From NCBI RefSeq assembly GCF_001182785.1, contig NZ_CP012099.1, positions 2,974,501-3,038,500 of the forward strand: a stretch of DNA of 64,000 nucleotides, written 5' to 3'. This document shows, piece by piece, positions 54,131-62,656 of this stretch; position 1 is the first letter of the stretch; each line of letters opens with the position of its first letter. The position numbers were made by a program, and so were the translations under genes. The notes below the pieces were generated by a model that was not told the origin of the DNA, made no database searches, and was given only the letters and a program-made list of their open reading frames with translations. The DNA comes from Bacillus thuringiensis. Its GTDB lineage: Bacteria > Bacillota > Bacilli > Bacillales > Bacillaceae_G.

Positions 54131-54144
54131 TGAAAGCGTTCACA
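54131..54144 (+). promoter_or_regulatory. Possible cre site upstream of the transporter
   Basis: TGAAAGCGTTCACA matches the cre consensus except one position, 123 bp before the transporter ATG. It may be accidental because the region is decayed coding DNA. Confidence 0.35.
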
Positions 54145-54267
54145 AACATTAGGTTTTAGATTCAATTAGAGAAGAACACACGATTTGAGGAACTTGTAGG
54201 AGATTCATTTTCCAGAACGACTTATATTCCTAAGACTTAAGAATAGGATACAAGGAGGATTTATTAT

Positions 54268-55587
54268 ATGAATGGGAATACTGCTAAAAAAATAGAATTG
54301 CAATCTAAAAATACTGTGATTACAAACGAGAAATATTTGGATCCTAAAAAGTGGCATAAGCAAGATACTACGTGGGCATTGAGCCTTTTCGGGACAGCGA
54401 TTGGAGCAGGAGTACTCTTTTTACCAATTAATGCAGGTTCAGGTGGTTTATTATCATTATTACTCATTACATTACTTGCCTATCCAGTTATGTATTACTC
54501 ACATAGAGCGCTTGCTAAAATGATATATGCTTCCAATTCTGCCAATGAGGGAATTACGGGTACAATAAGAGAGTATTTCGGAAATAAGGCGAGTATTATT
54601 TTTAACATCGTATACTTCGTCTCAATTTATACAATTGTCTTGATGTATTCAATTGCACTTACAAATACTGCAAGTAGTTTTATTGTGAATCAATTACATA
54701 TGAAAGAGCCCTCAAGAGCCATTTTATCGCTTGTTTTAGTACTGGGTCTTATCGCTATACTAAATTTCGGTCAAGATATCACTGTAAAAATTATGAGCTT
54801 GCTAGTATACCCTTTCATAGCTTCTCTACTATTTATCGCAATATCTCTAATTCCTCAGTGGAACACATCAATGCTTAGTTTTTCAGATGTCTCTACTGCT
54901 TCAACCGGAACAGGTTATTTGGGAACGATATGGATGATACTACCTATCATAGTGTTTTCATTTAACCATTCTCCAATGATTTCGTCTTTCGTGATAAAAC
55001 AAAGATCTACGTATGGAATAGAAGCAACTGATGCTAAATGTGCTCAAATACAAAAAGTTTGTTATATCATGACGTTCGTTGTTGTTATGTTCTTCGTTTG
55101 GAGCAGCGCACTAAGTTTGACTCCAAATGATTTAAAAGTGGCAAAAGAGCAGAACTTATCAATCCTATCCTATCTCGCTAATGAACTTAATTCGCCAGTA
55201 ATTACGATTGCAGCTCCTATTATTGCTTTTATGGCTATAACAAAGTCTTTCCTTGGCCATTATATAGGATCATATGAAGTAATGCGTGACATGATTATCA
55301 AATTTGGTAAAACACGCGGAAAAGATATAGAAGAAAAAACAGTTAAGACAGTAATTCTTACTTTTGTCGTATTAACATGCTGGTATGTTGCTTATGCAAA
55401 TCCAAGTATTCTTGGGCTCATTGACGCTCTAAGCGGTCCATTAGTTGCTGCTATCTTATGTCTATTACCAATGTATGCGATCCGTAAAGTACCGGTATTA
55501 GCTCAATATAGAGGTAAAATAAGCAATGCATTTGTTATTATTGTAGGAGTACTTACAATCTTAGCAAGTATTAAATCTTTATTCTAA
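54268..55587 (+). CDS. Serine/threonine-type transporter (SdaC/HAAAP family)
   Basis: A 439-residue transporter with about eleven helices. TTWALSLFGTAIGAGVLFLPINAGSGGL (about 36-62) is the signature of the hydroxy/aromatic amino acid permease family, and FSFNHSPMISSFV and AIIAFMAITKSFLGHYIG are typical of SdaC/TdcC serine and threonine importers. It should bring in serine or threonine with protons. GGAGG lies 9 nt before the ATG. The probable serine dehydratase relic upstream supports serine as substrate. Closed by a very strong hairpin at 55790. Confidence 0.87.
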   Translation: MNGNTAKKIELQSKNTVITNEKYLDPKKWHKQDTTWALSLFGTAIGAGVLFLPINAGSGGLLSLLLITLLAYPVMYYSHRALAKMIYASNSANEGITGTIREYFGNKASIIFNIVYFVSIYTIVLMYSIALTNTASSFIVNQLHMKEPSRAILSLVLVLGLIAILNFGQDITVKIMSLLVYPFIASLLFIAISLIPQWNTSMLSFSDVSTASTGTGYLGTIWMILPIIVFSFNHSPMISSFVIKQRSTYGIEATDAKCAQIQKVCYIMTFVVVMFFVWSSALSLTPNDLKVAKEQNLSILSYLANELNSPVITIAAPIIAFMAITKSFLGHYIGSYEVMRDMIIKFGKTRGKDIEEKTVKTVILTFVVLTCWYVAYANPSILGLIDALSGPLVAAILCLLPMYAIRKVPVLAQYRGKISNAFVIIVGVLTILASIKSLF

Positions 55588-55789
55588 CTTACTAGTTAAT
55601 TATCGTTATTACAAATCAGAATAACAAATTATCAAAACGAAAAGAAGTTGACGAACGATGTGTACAAACATAAAAAATCTATATATATTCAAAATTTAAT
55701 TTACGTTTGTCTATATTAATATACTAGGATTAACAAAGAAGCATCCAACAAATTATTATTAATCACTACATTTTCTTTCATAGTATGTC

Positions 55790-55831
55790 AACGTATAAAA
55801 AGACACTTTCTATAGTGTCTTTTTATACGTT
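55790..55831. terminator. Strong bidirectional terminator
   Basis: AACGTATAAAAAGACACT pairs perfectly over 18 bp with AGTGTCTTTTTATACGTT around TTCTAT. It sits between the convergent transporter and LysR genes. Confidence 0.9.
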
Positions 55832-55994
55832 ATAAGATGAATACACTAACTACATACTTATAATTGGAGAGCTTTTGTGAATATCTTCTGTGAGTTGGTC
55901 CTTTTCTTTCCCCGTTCATTTCTTCTTTTGAAAAGGTACCACTATATGGACTAAATATCATAAAATGTTAATTTTCTTTTGCTTGCCTATATAT

Positions 55995-56867
55995 TCAATC
56001 GCCATCCAGCCATTTTTCGGTATGTTCGATAAAACGTTTTGTCGCTGGTAATGCGTGTTTAATTGAAGTAAGTGACAACCCAAGCGATCGTTTAGGTTTG
56101 TCTTCCAATTCCACAACCGTAACATTTTCGCATTGTCCTTGTAATGCGAGTTCAGACATGACACTGATTCCAAGCCCGTTCTCCACCATCGCGACAATCG
56201 CATGATCATCACCGGTTTCAAATTGGATATCGAGATGAACCCTAGCAACTTCTAATACTTTCCTAACATCGTAACCACATGAAGAAGCAGGCATAATAAA
56301 AGGCTCTTTCTCGAGCTGATCGTACTGAATTATAGATTGTTTACTTAATGAGTGATTTTTAGGAAGGACACATAGCATTCGATCTTTTCTTAGTGGAATA
56401 GATTCTAGATGGCCCGACGACGGTAGTGACATAAAACCTAAGTCAATCACCCCTTGTTGAATCCACGTTTCAATCATTCCATAATCACCTTCCATTAATT
56501 TGATTTCAATTCGAGGATATTCCAAGTGAAATCGATGAATGATTGCAGGCAACCAGTGAATAGAAACGCTTGTAAAGGTTCCGATGCGCAAGGTTCCTGC
56601 CACTATCCCATTAATCTCTGCAACAGTTTGCTTCAATCGCTCATTATGATTTACTACTTCACGAACATGCATTAAAACACGCTCACCATTTCCTGTTAAT
56701 CGAACACCTGTTTTATTCCGGGATAACAGTTGAAAACCATACTCCAATTCAAGACTTCTAATCGCATGGCTGACACCTGACTGAGTCACATTCAGTGCTT
56801 CGGCCGCTCTTGATAAGTTCCCCATTTCAACCGTCTTCAGAAAGATTTCTAACTTAGTCAGACTCAT
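55995..56867 (-). CDS. LysR-family regulator
   Basis: A 290-residue LysR protein. The winged helix (LTKLEIFLKTVEMGNLSRAAEALNVTQSGVSHAIRSLE, 3-41) is followed by the effector domain (LRIGTFTSVSIHWLPAIIHRFHLEYPRIEIKL, VLPKNHSLSK, MVENGLGISVMSELAL). It is divergent from an EamA-type exporter gene with a symmetric repeat between them, the classic LysR/DMT-transporter layout, so it probably activates that exporter when its ligand is present. Ligand unknown. Confidence 0.9.
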   Translation of the reverse strand: MSLTKLEIFLKTVEMGNLSRAAEALNVTQSGVSHAIRSLELEYGFQLLSRNKTGVRLTGNGERVLMHVREVVNHNERLKQTVAEINGIVAGTLRIGTFTSVSIHWLPAIIHRFHLEYPRIEIKLMEGDYGMIETWIQQGVIDLGFMSLPSSGHLESIPLRKDRMLCVLPKNHSLSKQSIIQYDQLEKEPFIMPASSCGYDVRKVLEVARVHLDIQFETGDDHAIVAMVENGLGISVMSELALQGQCENVTVVELEDKPKRSLGLSLTSIKHALPATKRFIEHTEKWLDGD

Positions 56868-56899
56868 CGATTCTCCTACTTTCTCATGTATGAATTTTG

Positions 56900-56942
56900 T
56901 TCAAGTATAACATTACATATATTCGTTTTACTAATACTTGAA
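56900..56942. promoter_or_regulatory. Inverted repeat TTCAAGTAT-N25-ATACTTGAA
   Basis: Perfect 9-bp arms lie between the divergent LysR and EamA genes (33 bp from one start, 46 bp from the other). Likely LysR recognition and activation sites. Confidence 0.6.
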
Positions 56943-56987
56943 TTACAATTAAACTAAGTACATAAAAATTTTAAAGGAGAACTAAAA

Positions 56988-57857
56988 ATGAAACCAATAA
57001 AGGCTAATCTTATGATCTTACTTGTTACAATGACCTGGGGTACTTCCTACCTTTTTATGAAAATCGGATTGGAAACTGTCCCTTCATTTTCTCTTGTTGC
57101 ATTACGCTTTGGTATTGCTTTTTTGGTTTGTGCTGCTGTTTTTTTTAAACAATTTCGTTCAATTCATTTTGTCACCTTAAAATACGGCTTTATGCTAGGA
57201 TTTTTACTTTTCGTTGTATCTGCTTCAGTCATCTTAGGTTTAAAAACGACATCAGCTTCAAATGCTGGTTTTCTAGCCAGTTTGACCGTAATCTTTATCC
57301 CTTTATTATCTATCGTTCTGTTTAAGGATCGACTGAGCTACAGACTAATCATTAGTTCCCTTGTTGCAATGACTGGAATTGGTTTACTGACTTTGAATAA
57401 TCAATTAACACTTAATTCTGGAGATTTACTCTGTATACTCGCTGCTTTCTTTTATGCTTTTCATATTATTGTCACCGGAAGGGCGGCTAAAGTTGCCAAT
57501 ACATTGCAGCTTGGAATTCTTCAGTTGGGATTTGCAGGAGGGTTTGGCGTACTCTCTGCCCTGATTTTCGAAGAACCGCAACTTCCATCCACTAAAGAAA
57601 GTTGGATCGCTGTACTGGTATTAAGTATATTCTGCAGTGCTTTTGCCTACATCATTCAGGCGATGGCACAGAAATACACAACACCGACACATACAGGACT
57701 CATTTTTTCATTAGAACCTGTATTTTCTGCACTATTTGCATACCTGTTCATGAACGAAGTATTGTCACTCAAAGGGTATATCGGAGCATTACTTATTCTA
57801 AGCGGTGTTATACTTGCTGAGATAAAAGTAAAACGAAAATCTACATTATTGCTCTAA
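56988..57857 (+). CDS. EamA/DMT-family exporter
   Basis: A 289-residue membrane protein with ten helices in two EamA repeats (first about 5-135, second about 145-280). MTWGTSYLFMKIGLETVPSFSLVALRFGIAF and SLEPVFSALFAYLFMNEVLSLKGYIGALLILSGVILAE are standard EamA signatures. DMT proteins export amino acids or metabolites. AAAGGAG lies 8 nt before the ATG. Divergent LysR neighbour. Confidence 0.9.
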   Translation: MKPIKANLMILLVTMTWGTSYLFMKIGLETVPSFSLVALRFGIAFLVCAAVFFKQFRSIHFVTLKYGFMLGFLLFVVSASVILGLKTTSASNAGFLASLTVIFIPLLSIVLFKDRLSYRLIISSLVAMTGIGLLTLNNQLTLNSGDLLCILAAFFYAFHIIVTGRAAKVANTLQLGILQLGFAGGFGVLSALIFEEPQLPSTKESWIAVLVLSIFCSAFAYIIQAMAQKYTTPTHTGLIFSLEPVFSALFAYLFMNEVLSLKGYIGALLILSGVILAEIKVKRKSTLLL

Positions 57858-58044
57858 ACCTAATCGTTCTTAACATAACAGAATCGGCAATTGCTGTCTC
57901 TGGTTTATATATTATTAGGGCTTAATCAACATTGTTTACTAATATTTGGTCAAGAAGTCTTGTAAATCGTTCAAATAAAAAATATCTCATGATAGCACTA
58001 GGTTTATTTTTTATGCGAGCCCCCTCACCATCAATTTAAGAATT

Positions 58045-58074
58045 AAAAAAGAGGGGATTATCCCCCTCCTTTTT
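58045..58074. terminator. Terminator between EamA and YdhR-like genes
   Basis: AAAAAGAGGGGGA-type stem: AAAAAGAGGGG pairs with CCCCTCCTTTTT with one mismatch. Confidence 0.8.
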
Positions 58075-58096
58075 ACGCTTGCTCCGACTGTCGGAA

Positions 58097-58402
58097 TTAT
58101 TTAATAAAACCACGATTCAATTTAGTTAAATTTTCATTGATGGTAAAAATTCTTACTCTAATATCTTTAACACCAGCTGCTTCAAGTCTGCTCTTGTGCA
58201 TTTCCGCGTATTTTTCAGCATCTTGTTTTTCTTCAAATACATAAATGCCTCCAGCTTCTTTTGTTTCTTCATTCTCAGTCCATATTTTCCAGTGGAATCC
58301 TTCTTCTTCGTTAATACTATTTGCTAAATCCCAAAATCCTTTTTCCATTTCTTCACCATAAGGACCTTCAAACGGAAAATCAACTTGTAATAAATATGCC
58401 AT
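58097..58402 (-). CDS. ydhR: YdhR-family putative monooxygenase
   Basis: A 101-residue dimeric alpha/beta-barrel protein. Motifs such as MAYLLQVDFPFEGPYG, SINEEEGFHWKIWTENEETKEAGGIYVFEE and AAGVKDIRVRIFTINENLTKLN match E. coli YdhR along the whole length. The family is predicted to be a cofactor-poor monooxygenase on aromatic compounds. ATG 58402 with AGGAG 9 nt upstream. It is on the same strand as the DoxX and MarR genes, 223 bp from DoxX. Confidence 0.85.
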   Translation of the reverse strand: MAYLLQVDFPFEGPYGEEMEKGFWDLANSINEEEGFHWKIWTENEETKEAGGIYVFEEKQDAEKYAEMHKSRLEAAGVKDIRVRIFTINENLTKLNRGFIK

Positions 58403-58625
58403 TTTCACTCACTCCTATTTTTAATATAAAATTCATCGGGAATTCCTTTGTATAAAAATTCTTCCCATTCTTTTACTGATCATGATTCGAATGATAGTAA
58501 TGTCTAAATTCGTATTGCTATTATTATTCAAGCACTAATTGGAGAATCCCCCTATTTGTAACATAATCACAAAACGATAGTAACTTGAACGCATAAAGTG
58601 AAAGTTTAATAGTTTTCAGTTATGT

Positions 58626-58979
58626 TTAAAAAATATGATACAAACTTACCCCTAAACTAAGGACAAACAAAACAAGCGCAGGTATTGCTTTCTTAAAAGG
58701 ATCTCTCGCTAATACAATTAGAGTTAATGCGGCTGCAAGCATCGTACCGCCTAATAACAATCCTGCCCATAAAGCTACTACTGGAATCCAGATTCCTATC
58801 AACATTCCAATCGCTCCTACAATCTCAAAAGCTCCAGTTAAGAAATTAAAAAACGAAGGTAAACCAAATCGTTTGAATTCATCTGCCATTTTCCCGGATA
58901 TAATTTTCGTTCCTGTCATTAAAAAGAACAGAAACAACACTATTTTTACAATATTGATGAAAATTAAAATAGTAATCAC
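58626..58979 (-). CDS. DoxX-family membrane protein
   Basis: A 117-residue protein with four hydrophobic helices: IFINIVKIVLFLFFLMTGTKI, FFNFLTGAFEIVGAIGMLIGI, VVALWAGLLLGGTMLAAALTL and AIPALVLFVLSLGVSLYHIF. DoxX-like proteins occur with quinone and oxidant resistance genes and MarR-type sensors in Bacillus. Two palindromes of the same type as those near the marR promoter lie upstream, so it is a probable target of the neighbouring MarR protein. Confidence 0.82.
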   Translation of the reverse strand: MITILIFINIVKIVLFLFFLMTGTKIISGKMADEFKRFGLPSFFNFLTGAFEIVGAIGMLIGIWIPVVALWAGLLLGGTMLAAALTLIVLARDPFKKAIPALVLFVLSLGVSLYHIF

Positions 58980-59113
58980 ACCTTTCTTATTATTTGATAA
59001 AAACTCAGTATTGTTCAGGTAGTAGTCACTACCTTTATCCTATTTCCTGAGATTACCCGTATGGAAGTCGCTTCAATTTATATTACCCTTCTCAATATTA
59101 AAGGGCCGGAAAT

Positions 59114-59131
59114 TACATGCTATAGCATATA
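59114..59131. promoter_or_regulatory. MarR-type operator 1 (TACATGCTATAGCATATA)
   Basis: Core ATGCTA-TAGCAT is a perfect palindrome, 135 bp upstream of doxX. Related palindromes at 59230 and 59804. Confidence 0.55.
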
Positions 59132-59229
59132 TAATTCGAAAATTTGACTGGTACTAAGCAAAAAAATGAACCTGAATCAGATATGATACAAAATAAAGTT
59201 ATCTTCCCATTCGTCCAAACAAACAAAAA

Positions 59230-59247
59230 TTATATGTTGCAGCATAT
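59230..59247. promoter_or_regulatory. MarR-type operator 2 (TATATGTTGCAGCATATA)
   Basis: Arms TATATG/CATATA with a near-symmetric centre; same half-site (GCATATA) as operator 1. Confidence 0.5.
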
Positions 59248-59307
59248 ATAATACCTAAAACAAAGTTTGTTCCTTATGAATAGCATAGCATCAATAAGGA
59301 ACAAATA

Positions 59308-59727
59308 TTAATAGTGTGTATCATACAATTTGTTTAATAACGATTGTAATACTTTAATTTCTTCCTCGCTCAAATTACTCGTAACAAAATGGTGAGCGTC
59401 TTTCACTACAGGCAAGATTGTTTTCTTTAATTCGTCACCTTTTTCAGTTAAAAAAAGGTTATGTGAACGCCTATCTTGGTCATTCAAAGCCTTCTTTACA
59501 ATCCCTTTTCTCTCCATTGACTGTATCATTCTAACAACAGTAGTTTGATCTTTATCAATAGCTTCCGCCAACTCTTTTTGAGTAGTGCTCCTTTGGCTAC
59601 AAAGAACACTAATGATCCCCCACTGCTCTGGCGTAACTCCATACGGCTTTAATTTCTTCGTAAAATAATTGGTCATTTTCACGTCAGTACGGTGAACAAG
59701 ATAGCCTATTAAATCATGTAAGTTCAT
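59308..59727 (-). CDS. MarR-family regulator
   Basis: A 139-residue winged-helix regulator. YGVTPEQWGIISVLCSQRSTTQKELAEAIDKDQTTVVRMIQSMERKGIVKKALNDQDRRSHNLFLTEKG contains the recognition helix and the conserved DRR wing. A single Cys in ISVLCSQ could be a redox sensor as in some oxidant-sensing MarR proteins. It precedes doxX and ydhR on the same strand. Palindromes with a common half-site flank it on both sides, implying autorepression and control of doxX. Confidence 0.9.
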   Translation of the reverse strand: MNLHDLIGYLVHRTDVKMTNYFTKKLKPYGVTPEQWGIISVLCSQRSTTQKELAEAIDKDQTTVVRMIQSMERKGIVKKALNDQDRRSHNLFLTEKGDELKKTILPVVKDAHHFVTSNLSEEEIKVLQSLLNKLYDTHY

Positions 59728-59803
59728 ATATCACCTCTATAAATTAAGATATAAAAGGATATAGCATACCAGTCAATCATTCACAATGAATGTATTTGTT
59801 TCA

Positions 59804-59829
59804 CCATATATATGCTATGGCACATATAT
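59804..59829. promoter_or_regulatory. MarR-type operator 3, upstream of the MarR gene
   Basis: ACCATATATATGCTATGGCACATATA is cut here to its core ATATATGCTATGGCACATAT: an imperfect palindrome sharing ATGCTAT with operator 1, 77 bp before the marR start. A further half-site TATGCTATATCC lies nearer the start (minus strand). Confidence 0.5.
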
Positions 59830-60123
59830 TAAAGTAGATTATTTTAATTGTCAAATGATTTACCTATTATTTTTCAAAAACAAAATCGCCCCCTTAGATT
59901 ATAGAAGGAATGACTAATTTGACGTATTTCTCCCCTGTCGTTTTATGATATTCTAATAACACTTGGTAAAATATGGTATCTACAGACAGTCAAACACCTT
60001 TAAAGATACCTACCCCAGTTGTTGCTGTTACAAGATAAACAGCATATAATCAGTTAATCACCCACATTAGCAACGAAAACATAAAGAAAAGGCATTCCAA
60101 ATATGAAACACCTTCTTTCGTTT
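59830..60123. other. Intergenic stretch
   Basis: No supported gene. A short minus-strand string AVYLVTATTGVGIFKGV near 60000-60050 looks protein-like but has no start and no identified family. Confidence 0.4.
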
Positions 60124-60282
60124 TATAAAGTGAAACTTTAATCAGTGGGGGTTTTGTTCATCCCCCACTGATTATCAGCCCTCACCAATCGGACTTTTAC
60201 GGACAGTTGATCCCCCACCTAACTTCTTTGCTTCCGCTGAATTTTGAGGTGGGGGTCTTACTGCCCGTTAAAGCGGGATAAA
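60124..60282. repeat. Full-length bcr-like repeat (about 159 bp)
   Basis: It begins ATAAAGTGAAACTTTAATCAG and ends GCGGGATAAA. It contains two nested hairpins, AATCAGTGGGGG/CCCCCACTGATT and CCCCCACCT/AGGTGGGGG, and lies in a TTTTAT/ATAAAA context. Size and layout resemble the mobile bcr1 repeats of the B. cereus group (family memory, not a search). Shorter relatives lie at 2294, 29730 and perhaps 44126. Confidence 0.75.
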
Positions 60283-60343
60283 ACCATCCAACACGCTGAA
60301 CTTTTCAATTTAATATAATCACTCGTTTAACTAAAGAAATTGA

Positions 60344-60730
60344 TTACGTGCATAATGCTCTTCTGACTTTTCTTGCGAAATTTAGTGGATCATCAACATC
60401 TTCAATATTAACGTAAATCAAATTTGGATCATCACATAACCACTCATTGTGTATAGACGAAACGATTATTCCTTGTTTAATAATTGTCGCAACAAATTCA
60501 GTGACTTCTCTTTGTAAGAGTGCTACTCGGCCTAAGCATAAAGCCCGTCCAGTTTTATTGTCTCGTGATTCGAATGAAAAGGAAGTTGTTACTCTAAAAC
60601 GTTTTCCCAAGATTGTTGCTCGTATTTCATCCCTGTTTATTGTTGCCACGCATTTTCCACCGGCGAACCCTTCTTGGCCACCGATAATTTTTGCAAACTG
60701 TTGACAAATTAATTCATCATTAAACGCCAT
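60344..60730 (-). CDS. DUF1259 family protein, copy 2
   Basis: A 128-residue paralogue of the protein at 12666-13085. DELICQQFAKIIGGQEGFAGGKCVATINRD, FSFESRDNKTGRALCLGRVALLQREVTEFV and KQGIIVSSIHNEWLCDDPNLIYVNIEDVDDPLNFARKV align throughout with the first copy; the His pair motif reads HNEW here against HNHW there. ATG 60730 aligns with the other copy's start; an ATG at 60742 adds four codons. Function unknown. A bcr-like repeat lies just downstream. Confidence 0.8.
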   Translation of the reverse strand: MAFNDELICQQFAKIIGGQEGFAGGKCVATINRDEIRATILGKRFRVTTSFSFESRDNKTGRALCLGRVALLQREVTEFVATIIKQGIIVSSIHNEWLCDDPNLIYVNIEDVDDPLNFARKVRRALCT

Positions 60731-60906
60731 ACCTTTAATCATCCCCCCTTTTACTGTTAGGTTATGAATGAATACATAGGTCTGAAACGGTAATGAATCT
60801 AATCTATTAAAAAAAATGATGACAATCTACCGAAAGCTATTAGCTCAATTATTCTTGATTATTTAAATTAACTCGGCTATATATGTTAAAACATTTTTAA
60901 AGAGCA

Positions 60907-60929
60907 TAAAAAAGACACCTTAAGGTGCC
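60907..60929 (-). terminator. Terminator of the 53-residue membrane protein gene
   Basis: On the minus strand GGCAC-CTTAAG-GTGTC followed by TTTTTTA; an extra hairpin ATTCTC/GAGAAT (60930-60947) stands just before it. Confidence 0.6.
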
Positions 60930-61069
60930 ATTCTCCGATTTGAGAATCATATCTATGTATGGAGAAATTTAGAAAAGAGAAGCTTCTAACTATAATTTAT
61001 AGAGCTCTTATGCCATTAATTACTTACATACATATTTCCTTATTTACCGGAAGAAGAATTCCAATTATA

Positions 61070-61231
61070 TTACTTTCTGATCAGTCTCGTTAAAGCCATA
61101 CCAAGAAATCCAGCGCCCATCCCTATTAGCCATCCATTGTGGGCATCACCTAACATAGACCCCACTCCTCCGCCAAGAAACATGCAGCCAACAAATACTA
61201 ATCCTCCAATTCCCCAATTCGGCCGTTCCAT
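61070..61231 (-). CDS. Small glycine-rich two-helix membrane protein
   Basis: Fifty-three codons: MERPNWGIGGLVFVGCMFLG, then GGVGSMLGDAHNGWLIGMGAGFLGMALTRLIRK in two helices with a short polar turn (LGDAHNG). GAAAGGGTG lies 10 nt before the ATG. Glycine-zipper spacing suggests helix packing. I do not recognise the family. The terminator lies 140 bp beyond the stop. Confidence 0.65.
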   Translation of the reverse strand: MERPNWGIGGLVFVGCMFLGGGVGSMLGDAHNGWLIGMGAGFLGMALTRLIRK

Positions 61232-61382
61232 AATTCAATCACACCCTTTCAATAAAACATATGCGATTAACTAGCTCAACTTTCTTGCATAGGATAGTTA
61301 ATTATTTTACTTAGGTTTAGCACTATCAGGGAATTCGAAAATTTCTCTTTTTATATAGACCATTCATTTGCCACATTTCTGT

Positions 61383-62642
61383 TTACTTATATTTTTTAAA
61401 AGAAGGTTTCCATTCTGTTAAATCCTGATAAACAAACGTTATATTGTTACATATTCCCTCTACAACTTCGTACATACGTTTCATATCACTAGTCGTAAAT
61501 AATATAGATCCTTTGCGTTGAGTGCTATCTACAATAGTTGGTATGATGTCTCCCTCTTTTACTAATAGATCAATTAATACGACCTCGGATATGTTAGTTA
61601 ACTCCTTATACTTGATTTCTTTTAAGCAACCTGGTTTTGGAATCAAGCTTAAAGACATAGCATGACATTTTGAAGATACACATCTAAATTCATCTATAGT
61701 CTCAGTAGCTAACGCATCATAATAGTATCCGAATTGGGATATGCCGGTTGTTAGTTCCACCATCTTCCAGATATTACCGCCACCTATTCTAACTTGAGAT
61801 TCTATAATTATTGGCTTATTTTTTTTGTCTATCTTTACTTCTGTATGAGTAATGCCGTTTTCCATTTGCATGTCGTCCAAAAATATCATTACTTTTTCCA
61901 TAATTAATTGTTTTTGAGATTCATCTATAGGTGCTGGCATAATAGTATAGTTTATTATAAACGTATCTTCTTTAAATACTTCAGCTGATATCGCTATTAT
62001 AGAATGTTTTTTGTTATAAGAAACGGCTTCGACCGTATAAACTACATCACCTTCAATGTACTCTTCCACTAAAACAGGTAGTTGAATACCATTTTCTTCA
62101 AAAAATACCTCTACGTCATCTCCCTTGTCTAGCTTAGATACACCTTTACCACCTGCGCCAATCGGGGGCTTTATTATAATACTATCTTTTTTGTTCAAAA
62201 ATTCATTAATATCTTTAATGTTATTGCAAACTGTCGAATCTATCGAAAAGTCTTTACCTGCTAGCATTTCACGCATCATGTCTTTATTGCGGGTTATCAT
62301 ATTAGCATTGTAAGAAGGCCCTTTAACATTAAAAATCTTTGCAATTATGCAAGCCGTATCTAATGCTGTTTCGTTGAAAGATACAACCACATCAAATGGT
62401 TTCTCTTTGAATAATTCTTCAGCATAGTATATAGACAAGGGTATATTTGTCGTGTCTAATTCTTTTTTATAGAAACATTTTTCTAAGATAGTCCCATCAA
62501 AATATATGTGTTTAGCGTACGATCCTATGTACGAAACAATATAGCCACTGTCTAATGCATCTTGTATAGGCTTTGTCCATCCCCCTATAAATAAAATGTG
62601 GGGTTTATTTTCTATGTCAGTTCCTTTTAATACCTTATGCAT
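61383..62642 (-). CDS. ATP-grasp carboxylate-amine ligase
   Basis: A 419-residue ATP-grasp enzyme. The N-terminal pre-ATP domain (PHILFIGGWTKPIQDALDSG, VVSFNETALDTACIIAKIFNVKG) is followed by the ATP lid (SIIIKPPIGAGGKGVSKL, about 155-172), VLVEEYIEGDVVYTVEAVS, and the metal-binding ending (THTEVKIDKKNKPIIIESQVRIGGGNIW). Such ligases join a carboxylate to an amine, making dipeptides or amino-acid conjugates (BacD/L-amino acid ligase-like). ATG 62642 follows AGAGGAG. Fourteen bp separate it from the MFS exporter gene, suggesting make-and-export of a small peptide-like compound. Confidence 0.87.
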   Translation of the reverse strand: MHKVLKGTDIENKPHILFIGGWTKPIQDALDSGYIVSYIGSYAKHIYFDGTILEKCFYKKELDTTNIPLSIYYAEELFKEKPFDVVVSFNETALDTACIIAKIFNVKGPSYNANMITRNKDMMREMLAGKDFSIDSTVCNNIKDINEFLNKKDSIIIKPPIGAGGKGVSKLDKGDDVEVFFEENGIQLPVLVEEYIEGDVVYTVEAVSYNKKHSIIAISAEVFKEDTFIINYTIMPAPIDESQKQLIMEKVMIFLDDMQMENGITHTEVKIDKKNKPIIIESQVRIGGGNIWKMVELTTGISQFGYYYDALATETIDEFRCVSSKCHAMSLSLIPKPGCLKEIKYKELTNISEVVLIDLLVKEGDIIPTIVDSTQRKGSILFTTSDMKRMYEVVEGICNNITFVYQDLTEWKPSFKKYK

Positions 62643-62656
62643 CACAATCATCTCCT

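Noticed and set aside
59117..59128. ATGCTATAGCAT as a PlcR box
   Set aside because: It lacks the TATGNA...TNCATA spacing; it fits the local MarR-type palindrome family instead.
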